A stretch of DNA of 64,000 nt, taken from assembly GCA_013306675.1 (NCBI GenBank), contig JABLUY010000190.1, forward strand, positions 1 to 64,000, in the 5' to 3' direction. The notes beneath the pieces are model-generated. The model was not told where the DNA came from and ran no database searches. It saw only the letters and a list, made by a program, of their open reading frames with translations. The position numbers and the translations under genes were made by a program. Each line of letters opens with the position of its first letter. The stretch's first letter is position 1. The stretch comes from Thraustochytrium sp. TN22 (taxonomy: Eukaryota > Sar > Bigyra > Thraustochytrida > Thraustochytriidae). Below are positions 27,495 through 35,987 of this stretch, one piece after another.

Positions 27495-28877
27495 GCATGC
27501 AAGGGGATCTGCGCGGCCGCATTCCTTTGATCGGCCCGCCCTTGCAGCCTCTCACTTGACGGAGGCATCATACTCCTCGAAACTTGACCTGGGCCCAGCT
27601 CGCTTCTTCCGTCAAGGCGATCGAAGGACCGGGGACGGAGCGAGAGAAGGTTGCGAGAGTGGACTCCGCTACGTCTCACGTGCCGTTTGGTGATGCTCGC
27701 TCGGCGAGCTCAAATTTGTTGTGGTGGCCAAAAGCGTGTCTGGACGCATTCGACTTTTGGACTCCGCGTCGTGTGCTGGTACGCCTCCGCGGCGTTGTCC
27801 GCGGTATCGTCCCGGTCCTTTACGCTGCACATGATGGAAGATTTATGTCCGCAAAGCTTTCAGCTCTTTCGGTCCCGCACGCGCTGGGAGTATGTTTATA
27901 AACGTGCGCGTGATCTCCGCACGAGCGAAGCTACAGCAAGTCGTCGGTGAGCGTCTTTCCGACCGTGGGCTCGACTGCCTTGTGATCCAGAACTGGAATC
28001 AACGGTGATCGTGACTTTTAAAAAGGGCGGCCTTCAACTTGAAGATGGCCGGATGTGGCTCACGAGTCGACTTCGCGACGCCAACCGCGAGTCCGCGACC
28101 ACTGTACCAAATCTGCCGTGGTCGCCAAAGCCGGCCGGAAGCGGAGGAGCCGCTTTGAAAGAAGCTTTGACTCTTTGGCGTCTGGAAAAGATCACCAAGG
28201 AAACACTCCGTGGGCTGCGACGCCCAACCCTGTGAGAGAAAGCACAGGCAACCGGTACCCTTGACTCGAGCCTCTCGAGGCGCTCGGGCCGGACCACCCT
28301 GGTCACTGACTGTAAAGGCACGACGGCCACTCTTCGCTATCGTCGTGGAGACGACGCCTTTGGGAGGACGGGACGACGGTCCGACGACCATCTTGGTGGG
28401 GAGTCGGGGGACGACACTCTTCAGGAGGACGACAATCTTCAGGACTCGGATGACGACAGTCGTCAGGAGAACGACAATCTTCACGAGGACGACAATCTTC
28501 AGGAGGGCATCGCCGGAGACATCGACTGGAGACAGCGTGAATCGGCCGTTCGGCTTGACTGACCTATTTAGAAGCGCCGTGTCGTTGGCCTTTTGATTGG
28601 CCGTACACTTGACCAGGCCAGGCCACTGGCAGAGGGCCAGAGAGCACCTGGCCATGCCGCCACCTGGCCATGCCGCCGCATTGCGGCCACATCCACAACA
28701 CATCAGTCTATCCCACCACATCGGCCAGCGAGAGCCTTCCATCGGTGAGAGACGCGCCGGCGCTTTGGCGAACACGCGGAAGTCCTTGTTGGGAGGCGAG
28801 AACAGCCTCAAGTGCATGCCTACGCGTGCTCTCAGTGCACTGCAAGAAGCATACAACCAGCTTACTAAGCCTTAACG
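27495..28877. other. lower-GC island with coding-like remnants and short repeats
   Basis: No intact gene is supported. Composition is visibly less GC-rich than the neighbouring genes. Short stretches in several forward frames between about 27600 and 28560 are protein-like, but no family is recognisable. They may be remains of an old mobile element. There is an imperfect acidic-coding repeat (GACGACAATCTTCAGGAG-like units) at about 28410-28510, and a short direct repeat (ACCTGGCCATGCCGCC) near 28650-28680. Confidence 0.4.
28410..28510. repeat. degenerate 18-21-bp repeat, GACGACAATCTTCAGGAG-like
   Basis: Five imperfect copies, all keeping a three-base period. One frame reads as repeated DDNLQE-like acidic units. 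Confidence 0.7.
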
Positions 28878-29018
28878 TTACTCAATCAGTCTCATCGTCT
28901 GGCTGGCTAAAAGCTTACTGACAGTGAGCCTTACTCAATCAGTCTCATCGTCTGGCTGGCTAAAAGCTTACTGACAGTGAGCCTTACTCAATCAGTCTCA
29001 TCGTCTGGCTGGCTAAAA
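28878..29018. repeat. 53-bp tandem repeat, about 2.7 copies
   Basis: Copies start at 28878, 28931 and 28984 with TTACTCAATCAGTCTCATCG and are identical where they overlap; the third stops after about 35 bp. Near-perfect identity suggests recent duplication. The array lies about 130 bp beyond the 3' end of the tRNA gene. Confidence 0.95.
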
Positions 29019-29140
29019 TGGTGGCTTCCTTCAGCTGAGGCTCGCTTGCGGCCGCTTGCGTAAAGACAGCCCCTTCAGGCCTGCGAGTCGCGACCAAGCA
29101 CCTTCAAGTTTCCCCGTATTCCCGCGGACCTCGCCAAAAG

Positions 29141-29149
29141 AAAAAAAAA
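29141..29149 (-). terminator. RNA polymerase III terminator of tRNA-Glu
   Basis: A run of nine T on the minus strand begins two bases past the discriminator base of the tRNA, the expected place and length for Pol III termination. Confidence 0.85.
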
Positions 29150-29150
29150 G

Positions 29151-29244
29151 TTCCCCGAGCGGGAGTCGAACCCGCCGCAAGGCTGCCCTGAGCGGAATTT
29201 CTTCCAACTGAAAGAGCCCCATGTTACCGATACACCACCGGGGA
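29151..29244 (-). tRNA. tRNA-Glu (anticodon UUC) with 23-nt intron
   Basis: Read on the minus strand, 7-bp acceptor arms TCCCCGG and TCGGGGA pair, followed by a 4-bp D stem (GTGT/ACAT), a T arm GCGGG-TTCGACT-CCCGC and discriminator A. The anticodon stem GGGCT pairs with AGCCT only after removing 23 nt (29208-29186), which start right after position 37, the canonical site for tRNA introns. The spliced loop is then CTTTCAC, the standard Glu loop with anticodon TTC. Mature length is 71 nt before CCA, which is not encoded. B box GGTTCGACTCC is intact and a T9 terminator follows. Confidence 0.93.
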
Positions 29245-30072
29245 AACCTCCGGATTTGGATCATTACCGTAGGCAAGTGTTGACGTGGTTCATCAAGGAC
29301 CTACCTCCCCGCAATGCTAAGCTGGGGGGGGGCGGGCGCGCGTGGCATGACACGAGCGCCGGTACGCGCCCATACGCCTTCCGTGCCCTCCGTCCTCCGG
29401 GTCCACTGCACCATCCGTCAGCGGCCAGCCGAGGCTCCCCGGCCCACCCAGCTGGTCTGCCACGCGGCTGCCGGTGCCGCCGCCATGGACGCCACGCCCT
29501 CCCTCGGCGCTGCCAAGGCCGTCCTCGTCCACGTCCACGTCCTCGTCCTCGTCCTCGTCCTCACAGTCAGCCGCTGCCGTTCATGTGCCAGCTTGGCTTG
29601 GTGTCGGTGGCCATCATCTGCGGCCGGCCGGCCAAGACTCGCCGGGACTTGAGCAGCTTGAGCTCCAACTTGTCAAATGAAAGGCGGCCGCGGCGCCACG
29701 GTGCCACCCACCGGGGTTGCGGTGGCGACTCGCCCGAGTCTCGCCGTTCTCTCGCTCGCTTTGACGCACTCGCGCAGCTGCCTTGATTTAACTTAGTTTT
29801 TTGTTGCCAGGGTTGGTTTGCCGCCACCCGCTAACTGTTATAGGCCAGGCCTAGCGAGTGGGCTGCGGCCGCGTCAGCCGGGTCGACGGACTCCGCCTCG
29901 AAGTCGGCAACTCGGCAGCAGACCTCCTTCGCGCGGCAGCGGCCGGGTTTCGCACGCGCCGCGCGGCGAGGAGCGCGGCGCGAACCGCGCGAGGCGCGCG
30001 GGGCGCGGCCGCGGAGGGGGGGGGGGGGGCGGCGCGGCGCGGCGCGGCGCGGAGCGGCGCGGAGCGGAGCGG
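29245..30072. other. gene-poor interval between tRNA-Glu and the LRR-NEL gene
   Basis: No gene is supported. It contains a poly-G run near 29324, CCTCGTCCTCGT-type repeats near 29520-29565 and, just before the next start codon, a long G run (about 30017-30028) followed by GGCGC repeats. The promoter and leader of the LRR-NEL gene should lie in the second half. Confidence 0.6.
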
Positions 30073-33000
30073 ATGTCGTCCGCGCTGGAGGTCGCGCTGG
30101 AGCGTGCGGTGCGAGGGGAGGCGCTGGGCGATGATGCGGGCCGGCACGTGTTGGGAGCCGTGCAGCGCGCGTGGCGAAAGGTGCGGTCCGTGTCGCTGGG
30201 CGCGGAGGTGAACGGGCAAGAGGTGCCGGTGGTGCGGCTGCTGCCCTCGGCGCTGCTGAAGAAGGAGTATATTGGCGCTGTGATGACGGAGGACTGCGAG
30301 GACTGCAGCGAGCCGCAGTGCTTTGGACGGCTGTCTTTCTGCACGGCGTTTGGCGCGTACATGTTGGTCTTCCCCGTGCACATGCTGGCGTACTCGCTGT
30401 GTGGGCGGATGCGTCAGGACTTGGACCTGTTCACCTGCGATCTGGAGGAGTCGACGGACTGCCAGTGCTGGGTGCATAACTACCTTCCGTGGACAAGCGT
30501 GGAGTGTCGCCAGGAATACGCGTGGGTTGATTGTTGCACGAAGGCGGGCGTGCTGTGTATGACATACCCGCTGGACTCGACTTTGCTGCTCGCGGCGAAC
30601 TCTGTCATGGCCACGTGTCTGGGCTGCGTTTTGTGTACGCAGGCGGCGCGGAACGGCCCGGCGTACTGCAAGGACCGCGTGCATCGCTTCCGCGAGCCAG
30701 GGCCGTCGAAGCAGCCCACGGACGCGGAGCTGCAGACGGCGTTGTATCGTGCGGCGTCCAAGTTCTGGGCGCACGACAAGGTTCTCGGCGACTACACCTT
30801 GTCCGGGAACCGCACGCGCCTGCGCGTAACGCACGCAGACCGCGGGCGCGAGCTCTGCGTCAAGCTCACCGTGCGCGCGGGCTCCACCGTGCCGCCTCTC
30901 GTGCTGCCGGAGGGCGACCTGATCATTGTCGTCCAAACCAGTTCGAGGGATTCGCCGTCGCAGGAACTGAATCTCTTCGGGTCCGGTGGGGTGACCGTGG
31001 AGAACGGGTCCCTCCTGGTGGTTGTGCAAAAGCGCAAGGGAGGGAACGAGACGGAAGGCTCCCTGGCCCGCGTGCGGCTCGGACCCAACGTGCACGTGAG
31101 CCGGAACCTCTACCTGGTGCGCGCTGGTGTAGCCTGGGCGCCGTCCGGCATGCCCCACATCGGCGAGCGGCTCGCGCTGCGGCAGTATGCCGGCGACCTC
31201 GGAGAGGCACCTCCGGCGCCGCTGGGCAACTTCGCGCTGGAGTTCGTCTCGTGTCCCAAGCTCCAGGCCGGCGCGCTGCTCGAGGCGGCGGCGGGCACGC
31301 GCGGCTTTCGTGTGCAGAGCTGCGAGGCCCTCGAGGCGCTGCCGCCGGGCCTGCACGAGGTGGCCGGCGACGCCGCGCTCTTGGCGTGCCCGCGCCTGGT
31401 GGCGCTGCCGCCGCGTCTGCGCGTGCGCGGCCGCCTCGAGCTCGCCGGCTGCACCGCGCTCGAGCACCTGCCGGAGGACGCGCTGTGCGTGGACGGCGAC
31501 CTCGACGTCTCCGACTGCCGTCGCCTGCGCGCTCTCGGCGACGGCCCCGGCCGCACGGAGGTCGGCGGCTCCGTACTGGCGCGTAACTGCGTGGCGCTCG
31601 AGCGCCTCGGCACGGCGCTGCGACACGTGCGCGGCGACCTGCGCCTCGACGGCTGCCGCGCGCTGCAGTCGCTCCCGGCGCGCCTCGCGGTCGACGGCGA
31701 CCTCGGCCTGGCCGACTGCCGCCACCTGCGCGCGCTGCCCGTGACCATGGGCCGCATCGGCGGCGATCTCGACCTCTGGAACTGCAAGCGCCTCGTGTCG
31801 CTCGGCACCACGAGCCTCCGTGTCGGCGGTAGCATCATCCTCGAGCGCTGCCGTGCGCTGCGCGAGCTCCCACGCACGCTGCGCCACGTGCACGGTGACC
31901 TCGACCTGCGCGAGTGCGCCTCGCTCGTCGCCCTGCCCGCCGGTCTCCATGTCACCGGCGACCTCTTGCTGGCCGGCTGCAAGCTGCTGACGGAGCTGCC
32001 CGAGGAGCTCACCGTGGGGGGCAATCTCCTGGCGCCGCACTGCTCCTCGCTCCGTCGCGTCCCGACTTCGCTGCGCGTCGCAGGCAGCTTGCTCGACCTC
32101 ACCTTCTGCCGTCGCCTGCACGCGCTCCCCGTCGAGCTCCTGCGCCAGCCGCGCATCACGCCACTTGTCATCAACCTCGCCAGCTCCCGCATCGCCGACG
32201 ACTCCGTCGCGCGCGCAGCGCTCGCCGCACTTAACGCCGGCACCCCCACGCCCGCCACGCTCAACTTCGACTCCCAAGCTTCGAATGATCTGGCCGCCGC
32301 CGTCGCCGCCGACGCCGAGAGTCCCGAGACGCTCCAGAAGCTCTCCGAAACGGCCAACAGCTTCAACATCGACGAAGCCCTCCTCGCCGAACTCGCCGAG
32401 CCCGCCTACCGCCAGGCTGTGCTCCGCTTCCTCGGGCGAATCACCGGCTCCCAAGAATACCGCAAGGACGACCTGCGGCCCGTGCTGCAGGACCGCGTGC
32501 TCAAGGTCCTTCGCACGCTCGCGGCTGACCCGGTCGTGCGTCCCGAGATGCTCCTCATCATGAGCGACTCCCTCAACGCCTGCAACGACAAGCCCATTTG
32601 GGCCCTCGGCCGCCTCGAGGTCATCGCCAACATCGCGCACGCGCGCGGCAACCCCTTTCGCCTGCGCCAGCTCGGCCAGCGCATCATGCGCCTGCAGATC
32701 GTGGACACCGCGGCCATGGAGTACACCCGTCAGCGCGGTGGCGACGACGTCTCCATCCAGCTCGAATTTCAGATCGCCCTGCGCGACCCTCTCGACCTCC
32801 CGCTCTCCTCCTCCACGCTCATCTACCGCCATAACCTGCCCACGGATCTTCTAAACGCCATCAAGCGCAACGCGCTCTCCATCTCACCGGCGCAGTTCGA
32901 GGAGTGGCTCTCCAATTGGGATGAGTGGAAGCGCCAGCGCCGCCTCGATGCGCTCCCTGCGTATGAAAAGTTGCGCGAGGCCACCTTTGCCGACGAGCAC

Positions 33001-33711
33001 GATCGCCCCGACCCCGCCCAGTTCGTCGACATGTACTATGACCCCATCCTCGACCCCGTGCTCGTTCTGCCCGGCCGCACTGTCTACTCTTATGCGCAGT
33101 TCAAGCGCCACTACATTGACCACGGCCACGACTTCGTAAACCGTTCCATCCCCATCGTCGACATTCCCGCCACGGTCCTGCGCCTCTTTGACCACGAGCA
33201 GCTTCCCACGTCCGATGACAACCCCAGCGACGACCCCAGCGAGGTAGAATCCGATCCTGCGCTCGCCGACCCCTTTTACGCCCAGGTCAGGCTCGCGCAG
33301 CGCCGCTTCGCGCAGCGCGCAGCGCGCCTCCGGCCCCTGTCCGAGCGCTTCCGTCACCGCACCTTCTTCGCGCCAGACAGAAAGGAGCACCGCCAGAATG
33401 AGGACAGTGACCAAGACGATTATCCCGAGGACGACGAAATGGAAGACGTGAATGGCGACACCCCCGCCTTTTGGGCCACGCTGGACCGCTTCCGCGCGCG
33501 CCTGCCCCCGCCCACCGACTCCGGTCTGCAGCAAGAGGAGCTCGATGACGAAGACGAAGACGATGTCGACGACGACGTTGACGACCTCGCCATGCGCCGC
33601 ATCTATGCTAAGCTTACCGCGCCACGTCGTGCGTCTTTACCGGCCATTCTCCATGCGCGCCGCGAGGAAGATGCGCTCGCGCCTGTTGTTGTGCAGGACA
33701 TGCATCGCTGA
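30073..33711 (+). CDS. LRR plus NEL-type E3 ubiquitin ligase-like protein
   Basis: 1,212 aa from the ATG at 30073; upstream in-frame sequence is low-complexity. Residues 1-250 are cysteine-rich with two hydrophobic stretches (about 88-113 and 166-190) that could insert in a membrane. Residues about 386-692 hold some 13 leucine-rich repeats of the form LP..L.V.GDL.L..C..L, a type seen in bacteria. Residues about 720-965 match the NEL (IpaH/SspH) E3 ligase domain: the CxD catalytic motif as C837-N-D839 followed by KPIWALGRLEVIA, then LRQLGQRIMRLQIVDTAA, DDVSIQLEFQIALRDPLDLP and FEEWLSNWDEWKRQ. NEL enzymes pass ubiquitin through this cysteine. Residues 987-1030 look U-box-like. The tail is acidic. 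Codon use matches neighbours. The frame is intact, and a bacterial origin by old transfer is inferred. Confidence 0.8.
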   Translation: MSSALEVALERAVRGEALGDDAGRHVLGAVQRAWRKVRSVSLGAEVNGQEVPVVRLLPSALLKKEYIGAVMTEDCEDCSEPQCFGRLSFCTAFGAYMLVFPVHMLAYSLCGRMRQDLDLFTCDLEESTDCQCWVHNYLPWTSVECRQEYAWVDCCTKAGVLCMTYPLDSTLLLAANSVMATCLGCVLCTQAARNGPAYCKDRVHRFREPGPSKQPTDAELQTALYRAASKFWAHDKVLGDYTLSGNRTRLRVTHADRGRELCVKLTVRAGSTVPPLVLPEGDLIIVVQTSSRDSPSQELNLFGSGGVTVENGSLLVVVQKRKGGNETEGSLARVRLGPNVHVSRNLYLVRAGVAWAPSGMPHIGERLALRQYAGDLGEAPPAPLGNFALEFVSCPKLQAGALLEAAAGTRGFRVQSCEALEALPPGLHEVAGDAALLACPRLVALPPRLRVRGRLELAGCTALEHLPEDALCVDGDLDVSDCRRLRALGDGPGRTEVGGSVLARNCVALERLGTALRHVRGDLRLDGCRALQSLPARLAVDGDLGLADCRHLRALPVTMGRIGGDLDLWNCKRLVSLGTTSLRVGGSIILERCRALRELPRTLRHVHGDLDLRECASLVALPAGLHVTGDLLLAGCKLLTELPEELTVGGNLLAPHCSSLRRVPTSLRVAGSLLDLTFCRRLHALPVELLRQPRITPLVINLASSRIADDSVARAALAALNAGTPTPATLNFDSQASNDLAAAVAADAESPETLQKLSETANSFNIDEALLAELAEPAYRQAVLRFLGRITGSQEYRKDDLRPVLQDRVLKVLRTLAADPVVRPEMLLIMSDSLNACNDKPIWALGRLEVIANIAHARGNPFRLRQLGQRIMRLQIVDTAAMEYTRQRGGDDVSIQLEFQIALRDPLDLPLSSSTLIYRHNLPTDLLNAIKRNALSISPAQFEEWLSNWDEWKRQRRLDALPAYEKLREATFADEHDRPDPAQFVDMYYDPILDPVLVLPGRTVYSYAQFKRHYIDHGHDFVNRSIPIVDIPATVLRLFDHEQLPTSDDNPSDDPSEVESDPALADPFYAQVRLAQRRFAQRAARLRPLSERFRHRTFFAPDRKEHRQNEDSDQDDYPEDDEMEDVNGDTPAFWATLDRFRARLPPPTDSGLQQEELDDEDEDDVDDDVDDLAMRRIYAKLTAPRRASLPAILHARREEDALAPVVVQDMHR

Positions 33712-34633
33712 TGAGGAGTCTTTGCCCATTTGATCAGTACTTTCTCCAACCACCACGAAACACAGATCTTGCTTCTGCTTCGTCTCCTCCTTCCTCTGAC
33801 GTCGCTAGCCAGCTAGCTAGGGGGTACGTGAGAAGCTTTCATCCTGGTTCTCCAGAGAAAGAGCGCTTCTCCTTGCGCCTGCCATTCATCTTTTGAAGTT
33901 GCCGGTTCTTCACATGTGAGAGATCTTGCCATTGATTTTCACGCCGGAAGGCTTGCAGCACCGAGCCCACCGAGGTGAAGACCGGCCTTCAAACTGCGAC
34001 CGGCCTCTTGCGCAGGCCGTCAATTGGAAATCCGACAGACACCCTGAGAGGCTCGTGCACACATTTTCGATGCCGGCTCGTGCGCACATTTTCGATGCCG
34101 GCTCGTGCGCACATTTTCGATGCCGGCTCGTGCGCACATTTTCGATGCCGGCTCGTGCACACATTCTCAATGCCGTACCCGGCCATGATCACTTCTTTGG
34201 CGCGGGACTCCTCACCATCAAGATCCTCTCAATGATGTGAGTCCACTTCGCCTGCCACTGACAGCGTGACAAGACTCGCTTCAACTTAGGCAGCTAGAGG
34301 CTGGCAGAGAAGACTTGGACGCTGCAGCAGCCCGCCCGCCCCCGTCGCCGGAGCAGTGGCAGCCCGTGTCCGAGCCCCAGGCTCGCAGCTGCCAGTGGCC
34401 CGGACTCGGACTCGGACGGAGTATTTGACCGTTCGGCCAGTTCTGTCACCGCGGCGTTGGCTGCCGTTAGGCGTCGAGTACTCTGCGCTCGCTCCAAGTC
34501 AGAGAAGCCCAGTCGGGCCGGCGGCCAGGCAGGCGCGCCAGGCCCAGCGCTCGCGGGCCCGCTCGCTCGCCGGCTCGCTCGCGCGCTCGCTCGCGGCGCG
34601 CGCGGCGTCGGGCAGAGCGCGGAGCGGGGCGCC
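33712..34633. other. intergenic interval, contains a 25-bp repeat array
   Basis: No gene seen. The left half is less GC-rich than the genes; the right half is GC-rich with CTCGCTCGC runs just before the dynein start codon. It should contain the dynein promoter. Confidence 0.6.
34051..34175. repeat. 25-bp tandem repeat, 5 copies
   Basis: Units start at 34051, 34076, 34101, 34126 and 34151 with GCTCGTGC(G/A)CACATTTTCGA. The three inner copies are identical; the outer ones differ at one to three bases. The period is not a multiple of three, so it is not coding. Confidence 0.95.
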
Positions 34634-34825
34634 ATGGCGCTGCAGGCGGAGCACCGGTGGCTGATTGGCAAGGTCAAGGAGGGGCTCGGCCTGGCGGACG
34701 AGGGCGCGGTGGAGCGCTGCGTGGCGCGCGAGGCGACGCTGGCGCAAGTGAACGCCTTCCTGGCGGGCGAGGGCCCGGATGCGCTCTTCTTCTACTACCA
34801 GGCGGAGCCCGCGCTTCAGCAACAT

Positions 34826-34862
<37 letters not shown>

Positions 34863-35955
34863 TGGAGGACGAGGAGCAGCAGGCGGCAGAAGCGTTCACG
34901 CAGGCGTCGCCGTCCGATGCGACGTCTCCGGCGCTGTTCTTGACAGACGGCAAGTCCGTACCGCTGCGCGGACAGTGCGTGTACTTTTACCGCACGCCAG
35001 AGTCGTCGCTGGGGTTCGGCACGACGACGGCTTCGCTGTTGAACGCGTACGAGTCGGTTCTGGCGCGCGCACTGCGGCCGCTTATCGAGGCCAAGAGCGA
35101 CTGGCAGCGCGCGTCCAACAAGGATGCACGCGAATTCTGCGCCAACGTTGGCAAGTTCACCGAGACGGTGCAGGAGGGCCTGCGCAGTCTGAGCGCTGGC
35201 CTGGAGCTTGCCAAGCCGCAGCCACGTGTGCTGGAAGCCGCCGTCGGCTCGGCGCGCCTCTCGCCTGAGGTCGCCGTGCACCTCGTAGACTTGCTGGGCA
35301 GCTGGTGCGAGCGCGTGGAGTCCTTTCTCGACGACGAAGACCAGGTCAAGCGCGACGCCGGCGAGAAGGGACCGCACACCGAGCTCGAGTACTGGCGGCG
35401 GCGCACGCAGCGGCTCACGTCCATCACTGAGCAGCTCAAGAGCAAGGAGTGCCGCGCCGTCATTAGCCTGCTGCAAAGCGTCACCAAGTCGGGGGGTGGC
35501 GCGGCGCATGGTGGGGGCGGCACGCACGCGAGGCTCGCCACGGCGCTCTCGGCCTTTGGTGGCGCACAGCAACTTCAACCGCAAGAGCAACAGCCACAGC
35601 TCGCGCCGTCGCTCGAGCTGAACGTGCAGACGGTGGTCTCGTTGCTGCGGCGCTGGCGGCAGATTGACATCAACATCACCGAGGCTGCCAACGAAGCCAA
35701 GGACAACCTCAAGTATCTCGGCACTCTGGAAAAGTTCCTGGATCCGCTGTATCAGGGCACGCCGCAAACCATCATTGACGCTTTGCCGGCGCTCATGAAC
35801 TCCATCAAGATGATACACACGATCGCGCGCTACTACAACACGACGGAGCGCATGACCACGCTCTTCATGAAGATCACCAACCAGATCATCCTCACCTGCA
35901 AGGAGTTTGTGGCACGTGGTGGCGTTCAACAAACACAGCAGCCGCAGCCGCAGCC

Positions 35956-35987
<32 letters not shown>

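Noticed and set aside
29851-32832. 993-residue minus-strand open frame
   Set aside because: Antisense shadow of the LRR-NEL gene; low-complexity composition, and the plus strand carries the recognisable domains.
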